A stretch of DNA of 64,000 nucleotides from Siphonodentalium dalli (lineage: Eukaryota; Mollusca; Scaphopoda; Gadilida; Siphonodentaliidae): the NCBI GenBank assembly GCA_032622095.1, contig CP136068.1, positions 132,005,989-132,069,988 on the forward strand, given 5' to 3'. The position numbers were made by a program, and so were the translations under genes. Positions within the stretch are counted from its first letter, which is position 1; each line of letters starts with the position of its first letter. Below are positions 46,660-59,190 of this stretch, in pieces. The notes below the pieces were generated by a model, which was given only the letters and a program-made list of their open reading frames with translations, searched no databases and was not told where the DNA came from.

Positions 46660-49230
46660 TATATAATACGAAAAGTCCAAACTGTGGCCCAATATTCCAT
46701 AAGTTAATTACATGTATATAGAAGCTCGATGATAAACATTTCCGTGAACGAAGCTAGACATTTGTTGATATAATTAACGTTTGAAATCCAAATTTGACGA
46801 TAATCGTATTGTTTGCACGAAATTGAATATATCATACACCGGCAGGGTTACCCGGCGTTGCCCATGTTAAAGTGGTGTGAAACCCTCTGCATGCTGTGCA
46901 TTCTTACAGTCGTGGAATATAAATAGTGGCCCACCTTGTTGATTGTCATTTTGTTTATCGTGATTAATCCGTTTCACCAATAAAGAAGCATTTATTTACA
47001 GCTGCGTATACTTCAGACGTTATAACATGATACATGAACATCATAAACACATTAGTTCGCAAAAATAAAAGACGATAATATTGGGTTTTACATATTGAGA
47101 TGTATCAATCAATCTAGTGGGTTGGACTAAGATCTCGAGGACACCTGGCTATCATATCTCCATGAAGGTACAGATGTTTTAAAGAAACGTCCAGGTGCTC
47201 CTCTATTCATGGTGCTATATTTTGGCTAAATATTCTCAGTTTAAAAGAAATGTTGCTGCACAAGTATATCAGCTTCATGTGCCCGACACAGAGCGAGATT
47301 TTGTGTTGTTTATGTTAGTCGATGAGTCTGTTCTAAAAAAAACGCTGTATCAGGCAGATAACTGAGATGCCAGAGCAAAGCGGCAGCAGATCATTTATCC
47401 CACGGGTGGCTACATTGTATATATTGGAAGGGAAAACCCGCGATGGCTATAAATAGATATGACAGTACTGCATAATTATATTCAATCACGTATACTACAG
47501 TATATACATGCGGAGCGATATGGAAATCAGGCACTCAATTTGCCAGCTTCTATTCCTCACTTTACTAATTGTCAACTGAGATAATGCCTTTGTTTGTCCT
47601 AAATGGACATCGAGATTGAGGGAGGAACTATTTCGCCTGGCGTCAGGTCACATGGGTAATCACACGGACAGCATGCAGCCTTTTTGTGATAACATTCGCC
47701 ACGGCTCGGTCGACAATTATTTAGCGTCCCACCCTCCCGCCCAGTATTCATCCTTCCGTTTTGGGAGGAGGCATCCCTTTTGCTAACAGCTATGCTTAGT
47801 GTCGTTCAGGACTAGATAGGTGATCGTTGCCAGGACCCCATGGTTGGCGCTTGGGTGGTACAAAAAAAAGGTCCTTCACCAATGACAAGAAAGCTGGAGG
47901 TCCATAAACACGTTTCCGACTAGCAGTTGCTTTAGTGATTAATAAATGGTAGTCATTAAGGCAAGCCTGTCTTGTTATTAATAACAACCATGTGGGATAA
48001 ATACCCTTGTCAGATGTCAGTTTTGGAGGATCCTGAAAAGTAATGTGCTACTGACTGCGTTTTCTTTTATATCAAAAGAAAATATATTTGACTGCACACT
48101 GTGACCACTATTTTTGAACAGGCCTTCGATACATTTCCATATCTCTCGACAAAATTTATTGTAACTTGATTTTTGTGGAAAAACTGTATTGAATGGAACA
48201 GACTCAATTGTGTTATAATATGTACATGAGCCATTCTAATATGCAATCCTCTGACGGTTCGAGGTCTCTCAGATTGCAAGAATATATGTATATCTTAAAT
48301 AGAATGATAAATATACTTTTAATGTTTCTGCTATGTATCTGTTTTGCCAGCTCACTATGTGAATGCCCTGATTCCCATCCCCAATTAAATATGACAGTTG
48401 AGAAGAAATAATTGTTCAAGTGACTTAACTGGGTCACCATTTGTCGAGATTGTGAAATTTGAACGCGAAAACATTCTTAAAACAGTATGGAGATGGCCTG
48501 GTGACTATATATAACTTATATGTGGATATCGGCGAATAGCAATCTTATCAATGATAGTGCATATCCGCTCGCCATCCGTGACCCAAACGACACCAAATGT
48601 GATTTGATTCATCGTACCATTAGAGATGAACGTGTTTGAATTTGGTGGAAATTAGTGTATAAAATTATAACAGAACAATACAACATTGATCTTGATTCAC
48701 GCAATATATGGGAGCATCTTGTTAAAATTGTAAGTGCATCAGAAAAACAGAGATATCAGGAAGTACATCTTCACATAGAGAATAATCCCCTAATGGAACA
48801 AATTTACTGGAGTAAGTGGTGACCAAAGATAGAATTAGGGCATTCAAGTTTCTCATAGACATTCATTTGGAAGATCAGGCATTTGATCACGATCTATAGA
48901 CTGTCTATGGATGTACTCTGAAAACAAATATACATGTATATGCATAGTATATTTGGTATATATAGCATCGCCGGAACCAAGAGTCAAACAGACTCGTTCC
49001 GTGATAAAATGATTTAATTTGATTAATGATTCTTCAGTGTAAAAATGGAAAATGATTTGTATTGTCATCCAGATCAGAACGCAGACCGATATCTAGTCGA
49101 TATGTATCATTATATTATTGCCCCCAACAAACAAATTATATTGGCAGTCATCAACCATACCACATTTTCGGGGCCTACTGATTGAATTACGGGGTTGGTG
49201 AGACCAGACAATTTAGGTTGTTATTGTTAT
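46660..49230. other. Intron 3 of the split gene; no clear feature
   Basis: Mostly unassigned AT-rich sequence. Around 48,590-48,860 there are phrases that may be a decayed LINE, but no family motif could be read. No exon with consistent phase was found between exons 3 and 4. Confidence 0.4.
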
Positions 49231-49233
49231 ATT

Positions 49234-49622
49234 TAAAGGTACTCAATCCGATCAGACGGTCCCCATACCACCAAGATACAACAATAACAACATTTCTTCA
49301 AGATACGCAAATTTCACAAAACTTGTTATTTATCAATATTTTATTCAACATAATATGGCCGTATTATTAATAAAGTATCACGAAATTTGACGTATTACCA
49401 CTTGATTTTAGAGTAATCCATCTTCATCCGCAATTTTTTCCGAGACTCTCAGTTTGACCACGTGTTTCTGAGCCACATATCGAGAAATAACAAACTTCAA
49501 AAATCGATATCTGATCACTCTGAGCTTTGATGGGTGGGTTTCTCGACTCGAATCAAACATTTTTTACACCGAAGCCAAAGAAATAGTAATTTAAGAGCGT
49601 ATGATCGGATTGAGTACCTTTA
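49234..49622. mobile_element. MITE, AAAGGTACTCAATCCGAT family, copy 3
   Basis: TAAAGGTACTCAATCCGATC at the left and CGGATTGAGTACCTTTA at the right. Lies within intron 3 of the PAN-mucin-CTLD gene. Confidence 0.75.
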
Positions 49623-49629
49623 CTTCATT

Positions 49630-50245
49630 GAACGTGTGATTTATGTAGACTATATCTCAGAATTTGTGAAGATAGTGTATGTTAAAGTTGACATCAAGGA
49701 CGTTGTCAGCGTAATCGGTTTGTATTCAAGGACAGGCCAATTATTTTTATTGAACGTATTTTGTATTTTGCTGTACTTCGCAAATACAAACCAATTTGTG
49801 CGGGGAATACATAAAGAATCTTATGTATTTATGACTATATTTTTATCCCAGGAAATAGGCCGGGGTATAAAAAACAGGAGCATCATTTCAAGTAAAGATT
49901 CAACCAACCACGGAACGTTCATTTTCGCAGTATTTGTCAAAATTCGACGAGGAAAAGCTTTTGTTGCACCCAACAACACATATACGCTATAACCATACCA
50001 TGTGCTAATGTCACTACTTCAAACCGACATAATAATATCCAGCAGCTATATCCACCAGACAAACGTAACATTCAACTATACTATAATTCTTTAAGAGCGA
50101 AAATGAGTATACACTTTCGTGGACATGTAATGGTATAGAGGAGTATCGGATACCAATGTCCATGTTTTTAAAAACCGGAATAGAAATAATACATGCATCT
50201 GACCGATATATAATTCCAATTGATATAAATACCACATATATATAC
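49630..50245. other. Intron 3 next to the mucin exon
   Basis: A 152-codon plus frame (49534-49992) has no recognised domain and partly overlaps a MITE. Nothing supported. Confidence 0.4.
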
Positions 50246-50249
50246 ATAC

Positions 50250-51440
50250 CGGGAGTGGGAGTGGTAATAGTTGTTGTAGTACTAGTAGTTGTCGGTGTGG
50301 TGGTTGTAGTGGTAGTAGTAGTTGTCATTGTGGCAGTTGTAGTCCTAGTAGTTGTCGTAGTTGTGGTAGTCGTGGTAGTCGTAGTGCTGGTAGTTGTTGT
50401 AGTGCTGGTAGTTGTCGTAGTAGTAGTAGTTGTCGTAGTGCTGGTAGTTGTCGTAGTGCTGGTAGTTGTCGTAGTAGTAGTAGTTGTCGTAGTGCTGGTA
50501 GTTGTTGTAGTGCTAGTAGTTGTCGTAGTAGTAGTAGTTGTCGTAGTGCTGGTAGTTGTCGTAGTGCTGGTAGTTGTCGTAGTGCTGGTAGTTGTCGTAG
50601 TGCTGGTAGTTGTTGTAGTGCTGGTAGTTGTCGTAGTAGTAGTAGTTGTCGTAGTGCTGGTAGTTGTCGTAGTGCTGGTAGTTGTCGTAGTGGTAGTAGT
50701 TGTGGTAGTCGTGGTAGTCGTAGTGCTGGTAGTTGTCATAGTGCTGGTAGTTGTCGTAGTGCTGGTAGTTGTTGTAGTGCTGGTAGTTGTCGTAGTGGTA
50801 GTAGTTGTGGTTGCGGTAGTCGTGGTAGCCGTAGTACTAGTAGTTGTTGTAGTGCTGGTAGTTGTCGTAGTGGTAGTAGTTGTGGTTGCGGTAGTCGTAG
50901 TGCTGGTAGTTGTTGTAGTGCTGGTAGTTGTCATAGGGGTAGTAGTTGTCGTTGCGGTAGTCGTGGTAGTCGTAGTACTAGTAGTTGTCGTTGTGCTAGT
51001 AGTTGTCGTTGTGGTAGTTGTGGTAGTAGTAGTTGTCGTAGAGCTGGTGGTTGTAGTGCTGGTGGTTGTAGTAGTTGTCGTTGTAGTAGTTGTAGTGCTC
51101 GTAGTTGTAGCAGTTGTCGTTGTGGTAGTTGTAGTGCTAGTAGTAGTAGTGGTGTTAGTTGTTGAGGTGCTAGTTGTTGTAGTACTTGTCGTTGTGGTAT
51201 TTATAGTGCTGGTAGTAGACGTAGTGTTAGTAGTTGTCATTGTGGTAGTTGTCGTAGTGCTAGTAGTAGTTGTAGTGCTAGTGGTAGATATAGTGATAGT
51301 AGTTGTAGTGCTAGTAGTTGTTGTGGTTGTAGATGCTGTTGTCGTGGTACCGGCTGCAGTTGTTGAGTCTGTTGTACCGGTCGTTGTAGAAGTTGTTGGG
51401 TTGGTTGTGCTAGTGTTGTTGTCAAGCGGTCCTAAAATAC
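50250..51440 (-). CDS. Exon 3 of PAN-mucin-CTLD gene: Thr/Ser mucin-like domain
   Basis: A single 1191-nt exon (phase 1 in, phase 1 out; 396 full codons). The acceptor is CACCATTGCAG|GT at 51441 and the donor CCCG|GTATGT at 50250. It begins ILGPLDNNTSTTNPTTST and becomes almost pure Thr with spaced Ser (TTTTSTTTTT units), ending TTPTPG. Runs of Thr/Ser like this are dense O-glycosylation sites, giving a stiff, extended, mucin-type spacer between the PAN end and the lectin end. The DNA is a degenerate repeat of GTAGTTGTC-type triplets on the plus strand, so length probably varies between alleles. Wobble bases vary while Thr is kept, which supports coding. The matching poly-Val frame on the plus strand is a shadow. 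Between the acceptor and the Thr run the frame contains TTSTTTGTTDST-like, less repetitive sequence. Confidence 0.75.
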
Positions 51441-51444
51441 CTGC

Positions 51445-52370
51445 AATGGTGTTATGCTTTTATGCTATTAATTCGCACCATATTCATTTAATCTAATACA
51501 AATTCCAACAAATGATACAATCTTGTCCTCGAGCTAAACACAGAAAATATAAGTCATAATTATGAGAAGAATCAGGAAAAGTTGTGCAAAAAGATAGAAT
51601 AAGTACAATATATTGACTGGACGCTATCTATATGAGGGTAAGTCATTTCATTCTTCTATAGAGCCCATATACAGAATGAGCAGCTGATGCCACAGTGTCC
51701 TGGGCCCACAAACAAGGTACCCCGCCTTGCTCACCGGAAGCTTATATTATGCTAATGATGAACAGACAATCTGCCGTAGGAGCAGTTTTAGCCAGTCAAA
51801 AATAAAAATAGTGTAAATAAAATTGTAGAGAATCCTGAATATCATGAATTGATTACACGATGGTATACACTTACAAAGCCCAAAATTTACAACTATAAAT
51901 TCAACAACAGTCGTAGTCAGGTTATATTGTTTATATAAACATCGGAGGTGCCCTTGTTGTTAGCGGGAGGTATCGGAATCCACCTAGATCGCATCGGGCG
52001 CATACATTCCTATATTTTACATATTTCCGCGTTATCATATGTGTATTTTACATATTAAATATAGTATACACAAATTATGGCATCCAGGTGAGACATAAAA
52101 ATCTCTCGCGGAAAACAGACGCAAACGGACGGACGGGCGGAATGACCAAACGGCAGACATTGAATGTCGGCCACAAAACGTTATCCTACATTATATATTA
52201 AATTTCATTCTGCTCGCTGACATCTCGGATTTTCAGTAATATATGATGACAAGAATACTGATGTTCGAGAACGTTTTATACCAAACATTTTTGCTGAATA
52301 ATTTAATACAAATGAGGTTGATATGCGCACAAAAACTGTGAAGAAAATACGGACCACGTCATTAAATGTA
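51445..52370. other. Intron 2 of the split gene, adjoining the mucin exon
   Basis: Nothing recognised. Confidence 0.4.
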
Positions 52371-52399
52371 ATTCGTAATTATGTCAAATTCGTTGAAAT

Positions 52400-52990
52400 A
52401 ATATTTAATATAAGTGAAAATGACACTATTTGAGTCCAAATGTCGTGTACGTGCATGTGATCGGATAGCAGACATTCGGTGTCATTGGAAATATAAAGAG
52501 ACCGATACAAACCTGTTAGAAAAGACAGAAAATGCCTGGCATGTGATATATTAGAAGATGAAGAACACTTTTTTCTACACTGCATAAAATATGTTCAACA
52601 ACGTGATGTTTTATTGAACAAACTAAACATTAATTCTGCCCCTATTGCACAAAATTTGTCTGAATCTTTAAAGATTCTAGAACAAATTCTGAACCCAACA
52701 AACCCTAGCGATACTAGATATATCTGCGATTACATTAAATCATGTGCAGAATCAACCTAGAACTGCAAGGTATACACTTCGAAAAACTCATTTAAAAATG
52801 AACTCTGTAGTACAGTAATCCGTAAAACACATATTTCCAAGCTATATACCTCGATATTGATTATTTAGTGTGTTGTGATTACACATTCATTGTTTTGTAC
52901 CAGTCAATTTTGCATGTTATATTTTCAGTTTTTGTGTTTAAATTGTTTGGCTGACACCATTGTAATGGTTTGCTTTCAATAAAATCTTGA
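52400..52990 (+). pseudogene. LINE 3' end: C-terminal zinc-finger-like tail and 3'UTR
   Basis: The plus frame 52497-52760 reads RDRYKPVRKDRKCLACDIL, then EDEEHFFLHCIKYVQQRDV, ending ...YICDYIKSCAEST and a stop. C..C...EdEeHF...C..y...R is the C-terminal motif of a LINE family that also appears at 55.6-56.2 kb. A stop codon lies upstream in frame at 52494. The 3'UTR ends near AATAAAATCTTGAATC at 52979. 5'-truncated. Confidence 0.78.
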
Positions 52991-52999
52991 ATCATTGAC

Positions 53000-54350
53000 T
53001 CGAGATTTTCAGTGCTTTATCTGGGTCGAAATTGACATTGTCGAAATATCATTAGGCGAAATTAATGTTCACCTTTCGGCGACTTTGAGATCCTGTCCGA
53101 CAACCAAACGTCGAAAATGTCTTTCGCTAATGCTATGATATTGTTCACATAGAAACTCTCCAATAACATATTGCACCCCTCCTAGCTCCAACCTTTTAGA
53201 ATCATGCGGCTACATCTCTGAAATTTGAACCTGGTCTGCTTTGTTTGCTTATCCTATCACCCCAAAATATGAACTCTATATATATCATTATTTCTTCAAT
53301 TATCGCGCAAGAATAATTCACGTCTCTCCTCACGCTATCACTTCAAAATCAGCTATGCCAGTGAAATGTTAACATAATCTTCATTTCTGTTAGTGAATTA
53401 TACCGGGAAAATTTGAAGTCTCTAGTCCTAATACCATATTGAGATATTGTGCAGGAACCACTCCCACCTCATAATAGCCTTGCTCCTTGTAATTGCAAGT
53501 ACACCCCTGTTGTGTTAACTTGCTGTCTTCAATTTGGTTAGTGCGACCTATTATGTTGGATGAATATCAAGCTATCGTTTACCAGTTTACACAACAAAAA
53601 AAACGCACCCTCTGCGTGGGATATGCCACTTCTGCGCTATTCCAATTCATGTTTAGCCGTTTGTTCCATGTCCCATACCATTCAATGCGAAACATGATTA
53701 TTTCGCCCAAAGGGAGACTATAACTTGGGAAAGTTGGATTTCACTGTGTCATCAGAGTTCACATGCGTTTCTTGGTTTACCAATATGAGTAAATGTTAGC
53801 CCGAAATTACCATTGCCCTTCTTTGTTATGATATGGAATTGTATTAAACCAGCTCCGAATCGGATCAAATCAGCCCAATATATATTGGCATTATGTCAAT
53901 GGTACAACTGTATCATATGATAACGAGGACAATCAGCAACAAGAAATAAAGATGCATGCATCAGATCACCCATGAATTATTTTACAAAGAAATACTTTTA
54001 AAATCTGATACGATGTATATGATGTATTAAATAACGTGTTCTACTAAAGTACACGGTATATACTATATACATGCTAACTATACATATATCCTTTTTAAAA
54101 GGGGTAATGTGGAATTATTAATTTTAAACTTGTTCTTGGTAATCAACTAATATTTTAAATGAAGTTTGTGACGTGAAATGAAGAAAACATTGATACGATA
54201 TTTTGTACATGTACGGAAACTTTGTATTGGCGTATTTACGATGAGAAAAAGCAGATAGTTAATTAAAAGTAGAATAGTTAATATTATTGCTGACCTTCCT
54301 TTAATAAAGTAAAAAGGTTTATAAAAATGTGAATTAAAACATTAAACTCA
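53000..54350. other. Intron 2; no feature recognised
   Basis: AT-rich unassigned sequence. Confidence 0.4.
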
Positions 54351-54369
54351 AAACCATGTGCGTGTGTTC

Positions 54370-55020
54370 AGAGGGGGTCACAAGAAGGGACGTATTGACA
54401 TGGGGTTGTGGTGTATGTACCTATATTGTATGGGACATTATCGGGTCTAGTTGAAAATTTCATGTGCATGTTTTCACGTCTAGTCATTACATGTAGGGAC
54501 GTTTTTTCTAATAATGATTGTGACATTGCCGGGTCTGTTTGAAAAAAATGCATGAGCATATTCTCACGACTGGTTAGATGCGGGGACGCGACGACATGGA
54601 ATTGACGTGTACGCACTTATATTGCACGGGACCATGTCTGTTTGAACATTTCATATGCATGTTTTCACATGTCACAATATGTCCCGTGTAGAGACGTGGC
54701 GACATGGGGTTAGGGTGTGCGTACTTATATTGCATGGGACACTGTCTGGTATATTTGATTATTTCATGTGTATGTCAAGGCTGATCACATCGTCACAGAT
54801 GCGTCACACAGGGTATAGGGGTGTACGTGTACTTATATTGCATGGAATATTGTCGGGTCGGTTTGAACATTTCATGTGTATGTTCTCATTGCTGCACAGT
54901 GGTGTGGTACAAGGGGTAGGTTATACATACTTTTATTGCATTTGAATATATAGGCAACATCTTTATTTCATGTGATGTTTTCACGTCTGGTCATCACAAG
55001 TAGGGACGCTGTGACATACT
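54370..55020. repeat. Degenerate ~110-120-bp tandem repeat
   Basis: About six units: CTTATATTGCATGGGACAYTG, TCGGGTCTGTTTGAACATTT, CATGTGTATGTTTTCACGTC, GTAGGGACG...ACATGGGGTTAGGGTGT. Each unit is about 10-20% different. In intron 2. Confidence 0.78.
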
Positions 55021-55024
55021 AGTG

Positions 55025-55625
55025 CATACCTTTCAGCTTTATCGCGGTTATATTTCATGTTCTCTTATATATGGGGTAGTTCTGTCTGATCCATATCTAT
55101 GTTAGCTCGTCGGCTTGTTAACATAGTATATTGCTCGCGGATATATATGTAGTTTGACACGTGTGGTTATGCTTACATCCGGCTACTAATCGCGCATGAT
55201 TTTAATACTACGACGACGTGTTACACTCTAACGTATCATTATTCATCTTATGTAATGATCAGCAGATTCATCGTCATATGCTAAGTCCATATAGTCAAAT
55301 TATGGTGAGTGCCCATCAGCGCGACATTAACGCATGTTGCATTGTCGAATCAACGTAATGGTGCCTTACACCAAGCGAACCAACCTGTTTTTGATCACCG
55401 AATATCATCTATGCTGTTCTATTTAATGCGACCATGGATTGTCTCCAGGTTCCATGCACCGCTCTTGTCTTCTGATAACCGATTTCGTTCAACTGCATTT
55501 ACGTCTAATTTCTGTCACATATGCTTATGTATACACGATCATGTATATACTGGTCTCCGGACTGCATTCGGCCTCATCCATCTGCTGGGACTGCTTTAAA
55601 TGTGTAATATTATGCTGTTTCGCGA
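55025..55625. other. Intron 2; no feature recognised
   Basis: A 96-codon plus frame (55309-55599) has no domain. Confidence 0.4.
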
Positions 55626-55629
55626 AAGC

Positions 55630-56165
55630 AGGAACTATTGTTTGTATTTCGTCAAAGAATGTTTCTTCGATTTGATATGTTATAAGATGAACATGTCATC
55701 ATAAAGTGTTCTTCCGTTTCAATTTGTGTCTGGTTACATTTTCTGCAGAGCCTTTTGTCATATGAAAGTTCTTGTTGCCTGTTTCGCCCCGTTTCGACTT
55801 CAACTTTGTGGTTACTTACTCTGAGTTTGATAAACGTCGATCTCATTTCAAAGTTCTTCAGATGAATTAAATAGGGCTCCATCGTATACTTATTTTAAAA
55901 CAGTCTATACGTTATAAGTTTATTCATGCCTTGTTTCTTATTGTTCGGGATGCATGTTACAAGAATTCCTGCTTATGCCCAGCGCAGATTTACACAACTT
56001 CAAATGAGTTATTTCGGACGGTATTAGATCAATTTTGTTCATATTGAGATCAGTTGCTAATTTCGCTACCATACAGTAGAATTGGTTTGGTGAGCTTATC
56101 AAACAATTTACACCATATTTCGATTGAAAATATATCATGCTTCCGAAGCGAAGATATAAGATCAT
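55630..56165 (-). pseudogene. LINE C-terminal fragment, frameshifted
   Basis: The minus strand reads ITHLKLCKSALGISRNSCNM (LINE motif HLKFCK.lLG..r.s.N) from the 56165-55938 frame, then after stops IHLKNFEMRSTFIKLRVSNH, LCRKCNQTQIETEEHFMMTC and SYNISNRRN. Same C..C...iE.EeHF...C pattern as the fragment at 52.5 kb. Several stops and a frameshift separate the parts. Confidence 0.8.
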
Positions 56166-56243
56166 GTAGTGTTTTGGTTCCCTTCTTATTTACTTCTGCT
56201 TTTGCGATTACAACACGGTACGGGTAGCTAGCCGTATACTTAC

Positions 56244-56650
56244 CCCTATAACCAATTACCCAACAAACCGGCCAAAACCGGCCAAATAAAGCTTCAAGAG
56301 CATAAAATATCTTCGGTCTGTCTCAATAGAACCATACAAATATGGATATCATTGGAACCGGCTCCTTGACCACATTGTGATAGTTACAGTTATGCCCTGT
56401 GCCTTCTCTTATATATGCGAGTCGACCATAGGTCGCCTCGCATATATAAGAGAATGCATTGGCCTAACACTTTTTACCATTTTTTCTTACATTCTGTAAC
56501 AATTTTATAATTTTTAATGTGTTAAGCCAATGCATTATCTTATATATGCGAGGCGACCTATGGTCGACTCGCATATATAAGAGAATGCATTGGCACAGGG
56601 TATTTTAGGCTGTTGGAAGCTTTATTTGGGCGGTTTTGGCCGTATACTTA
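56244..56650. mobile_element. piggyBac-like double-hairpin MITE, copy 4, lacking terminal TIRs
   Basis: The body is the same as copies 2 and 3 but the left terminus is degenerate (CCAATTACCCAACA) and the right ends at GGGCGGTTTTGGCC without the TIR. The direct repeat GCCGTATACTTACCCCTA flanks it on both sides (56231-56248 and 56639-56656). The left hairpin has lost the AATGCA part of one arm. Confidence 0.7.
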
Positions 56651-56935
56651 CCCCTACGCTAATTTGATGATTATCGCTGTACTTGTATTATGTCAGAACA
56701 ATAGTTTAGTTGAAACAATATTGTATTTGAACCATAAAGAACAAAAGCATAAACAATACATTAAATATAAATACAATAGTTGAGTTCTTGTCTGATCGCA
56801 TTGCATCATGTCCGTGTTGAATTATTGAGGTTTCGTTTCTATGCAAATTTTGCGAATTACTTATGATTGTCCAAACTATTTAGCTTTAAATGTTTGGAAT
56901 AACAACAATGTGATATTGCGAGATCATCTACTCAC

Positions 56936-57035
56936 CTGAACTATTCAATTTAATACACCCGACTCCTTCACTGTTCATCTCACTCCTGAAGCAGATTTCA
57001 GTCGACTCACAGACAGCTCTGTTCATACAAGGACT
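56936..57035 (-). CDS. Exon 2 of PAN-mucin-CTLD gene: short Cys-rich (EGF-like half) module
   Basis: A 100-nt exon with a good acceptor (pyrimidine-rich, ending ACCGCAG) at 57036 and a strong donor TTCAG|GTGAGT at 56936. Only phase 0 entry is open; it exits in phase 1. It encodes 33 residues starting SPCMNRAVCESTEICF, with cysteines at 3, 9, 15 and 27. The SPC-x5-C-x5-C spacing is like the start of an EGF module or the small Cys-rich cap found after PAN domains in lophotrochozoan lectins. Phase 0 matches the exon 1 donor and phase 1 matches the mucin exon. It is too short to stand out as an ORF and was found from its splice sites. The four cysteines could form two disulfides. Confidence 0.6.
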
Positions 57036-57039
57036 CTGC

Positions 57040-57660
57040 GGTAACAGAGAAATGTGGCTTTATCTCTTGTAGACATTTAGTATATGTCACCACAGTAAAG
57101 TTTAAGGTATGGTATTACTATAGTTACCACAGTACGAGTTAATTATTAGCCCACAATGGCAATTTCTTTAGTTTAATTAGAATCATCGTAGCTTTAAGTG
57201 GAGACGCACGTTTTGCATAAATCTAGCCAAGAATGGCAAGAGATTTTCAACGAAGAATTTCTCTGGATCTATCTGGCGAAAAATTTGTAACTTCACAAAT
57301 AATCATCTTACTTGTATATAGAATCTGAGCAATTATTAAGAGACGACAAAAAACAATGATTTTTGTACATTTGAGAGGTTGAAATTATAATTTTCTTTTT
57401 TTGTCCATTTCGGTACCAATAACTGCTAGAATAATTAATAATTTCACACACACTACAATCACCAAATAACTTATTGTCTTGACTCCATGAGAGGAGAATT
57501 CATTTCTATCATAATGTTGGGTTACATTTTAAATTGCATAATATAGCATTATACCGCAGTATATTCCAGATCAATGAAAACAAATGTTGATATGCAGTGT
57601 GGTCCACTCAAGCAGGGATCAATCAACTGGATTTATGCCACTGTGTTAATGACATGAAAT
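57040..57660. other. Intron 1 of the split gene; no further feature
   Basis: Nothing recognised between exon 2 and the 500-bp MITE. Confidence 0.4.
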
Positions 57661-57663
57661 TTC

Positions 57664-58169
57664 TTAAAGGCACGCGAGGCCTTAGTTGTCGAAAATATTC
57701 ATATTTGTTCCAATCACCGTAAACAGAAAAAACATTAAAACGCATACAGTTTCGTTCATATATACAACGACCATCGCGTAAACAGCATGTTATCACAAAG
57801 ACCTACTATGTTTTACCTAAGCAAGAGCCTGATTGTGTTACAGAAGACAGCACAATGCTACTGGCTAATCACACACAAATTGCATAAACGCTCTTTATTA
57901 GTTCCATATCAGGAATTCAGCAACAAAGAACGCTCTTTATGTTTGCCATCAAAATATAAACAAACACCAGAACAGTAACTTTTTTTATGCTTTTGTTTAC
58001 ATAACAATGGTCAAACATATCACAATAACATACTGTTTATGCGATATTTATTATTTGTATAAGGACAAAGTCTGTCTACATTTTGATGTTCTTTCTGTTT
58101 GTGGCGGTTTTTGACGGGTGGAAATATTTTCACAGGATACCCACCGCCAAGGCCAACCGTACCTTTAAA
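57664..58169. mobile_element. ~500-bp element, copy 2 (GGCACGTGAGGCCTTAG family)
   Basis: The direct copy of 18798-19299 with small differences only, again with ends TTAAAGGCACGCGAGGCC / GGCCAACCGTACCTTTAA and two CGCTCTTTAT motifs (57889, 57931). Lies within intron 1 of the PAN-mucin-CTLD gene. Confidence 0.75.
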
Positions 58170-58174
58170 TATAG

Positions 58175-59025
58175 AACATTATTTGTACGCAGTTGCCTTT
58201 CAAAATGAAAATAATCATTAATTTTCACAAATCAAGAATAATTAAGTGTCATCTCACGATCTGCAGATATGATATCATGGATATATGAACTGCACTTTTG
58301 CAAAACAAATGAAGGAAAAAAACAGTGAAATTTTAAATATTTATCACGCCATTAAAGTAAAGTAAATGATGTTATAATACCCAATGGGTCAAAGGTTCTT
58401 AAATATTGTGTCACACTAATCACTTGTACCAACTTTCACAAAGAAATTCCTGACAGCTTTTGAGAGCCTCCATTTTGTAATACCAGGAAATGTTGGCAAA
58501 ACGTGGGCCTGACCCTTAATAGTTTGTTTTTATGGCGAGAGCATAACAACATACGGCATGCACACATTCGATAACTATTACCAAGTATATTGTTCGGCGT
58601 CTGACACTTCTATGCACCGAACACGACGTTGAAAGATACTCACACCAACACAACTTTATTTACTTTGTATCCCACTAAAACGAATTTAATCAGTGATAAC
58701 CTGATTTTCCGTTGGATGATCGCCAAATCGGAATAAGGAGCCGAAATATGATTGGCCGAAACGGATAATGGTCAAGCGGAAGTTCATACAATGAACAGAC
58801 TTCAATCTCTATGTGATAAAACACAAAAGTAAGAAAACTATATTATATATATGAAGGATTTGCCGTCTCAAGTTTAAACATCCGAGTTTAAACCTGGGTT
58901 AAACCTAAATTGACGGTCCAGCCAAACTGGGTCTCAGGGGGTGTTTCTGGTCGTTCGGTTGCTAGCTGATTGATCAAACTAACCAGTAAACAGTCGGACA
59001 ACAAACATATTGGTTGAATGGTTAT
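58175..59025. other. Intron 1; no feature recognised
   Basis: GTTTAAAC-type words cluster at 58875-58910. Nothing else supported. Confidence 0.4.
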
Positions 59026-59029
59026 TGGT

Positions 59030-59190
59030 ACGCCCTTAAACGGGCATGGCTATTCGAACCTCCAATTTTCTACCTAATTTGGAGCGACGGATACAATATG
59101 TCGATAAATAAACGAACTATTGATATGCCGGCTTCATATGCTCTGAAAAACACTTACCACAGTCACAGCCATTTTTCAGCCGTTTTCAAC
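59030..59190 (+). repeat. Dispersed repeat, related to 18425-18615
   Basis: Holds GGCATGGCTATTCGAACCTC and CCGGCTTCATATGCTCTGAA, shared with the reverse copy. Followed by two CTCTTTAT/CTCTTTTC motif variants at 59214 and 59258. Confidence 0.55.

Noticed and set aside
49534-49992. 152-codon plus frame
   Set aside because: Begins inside a MITE copy and shows no domain or splice support.
50156-51496. 446-codon poly-Val open frame on the plus strand
   Set aside because: It is the antisense shadow of the Thr/Ser exon; the minus strand has matching splice sites and phases, the plus frame does not.
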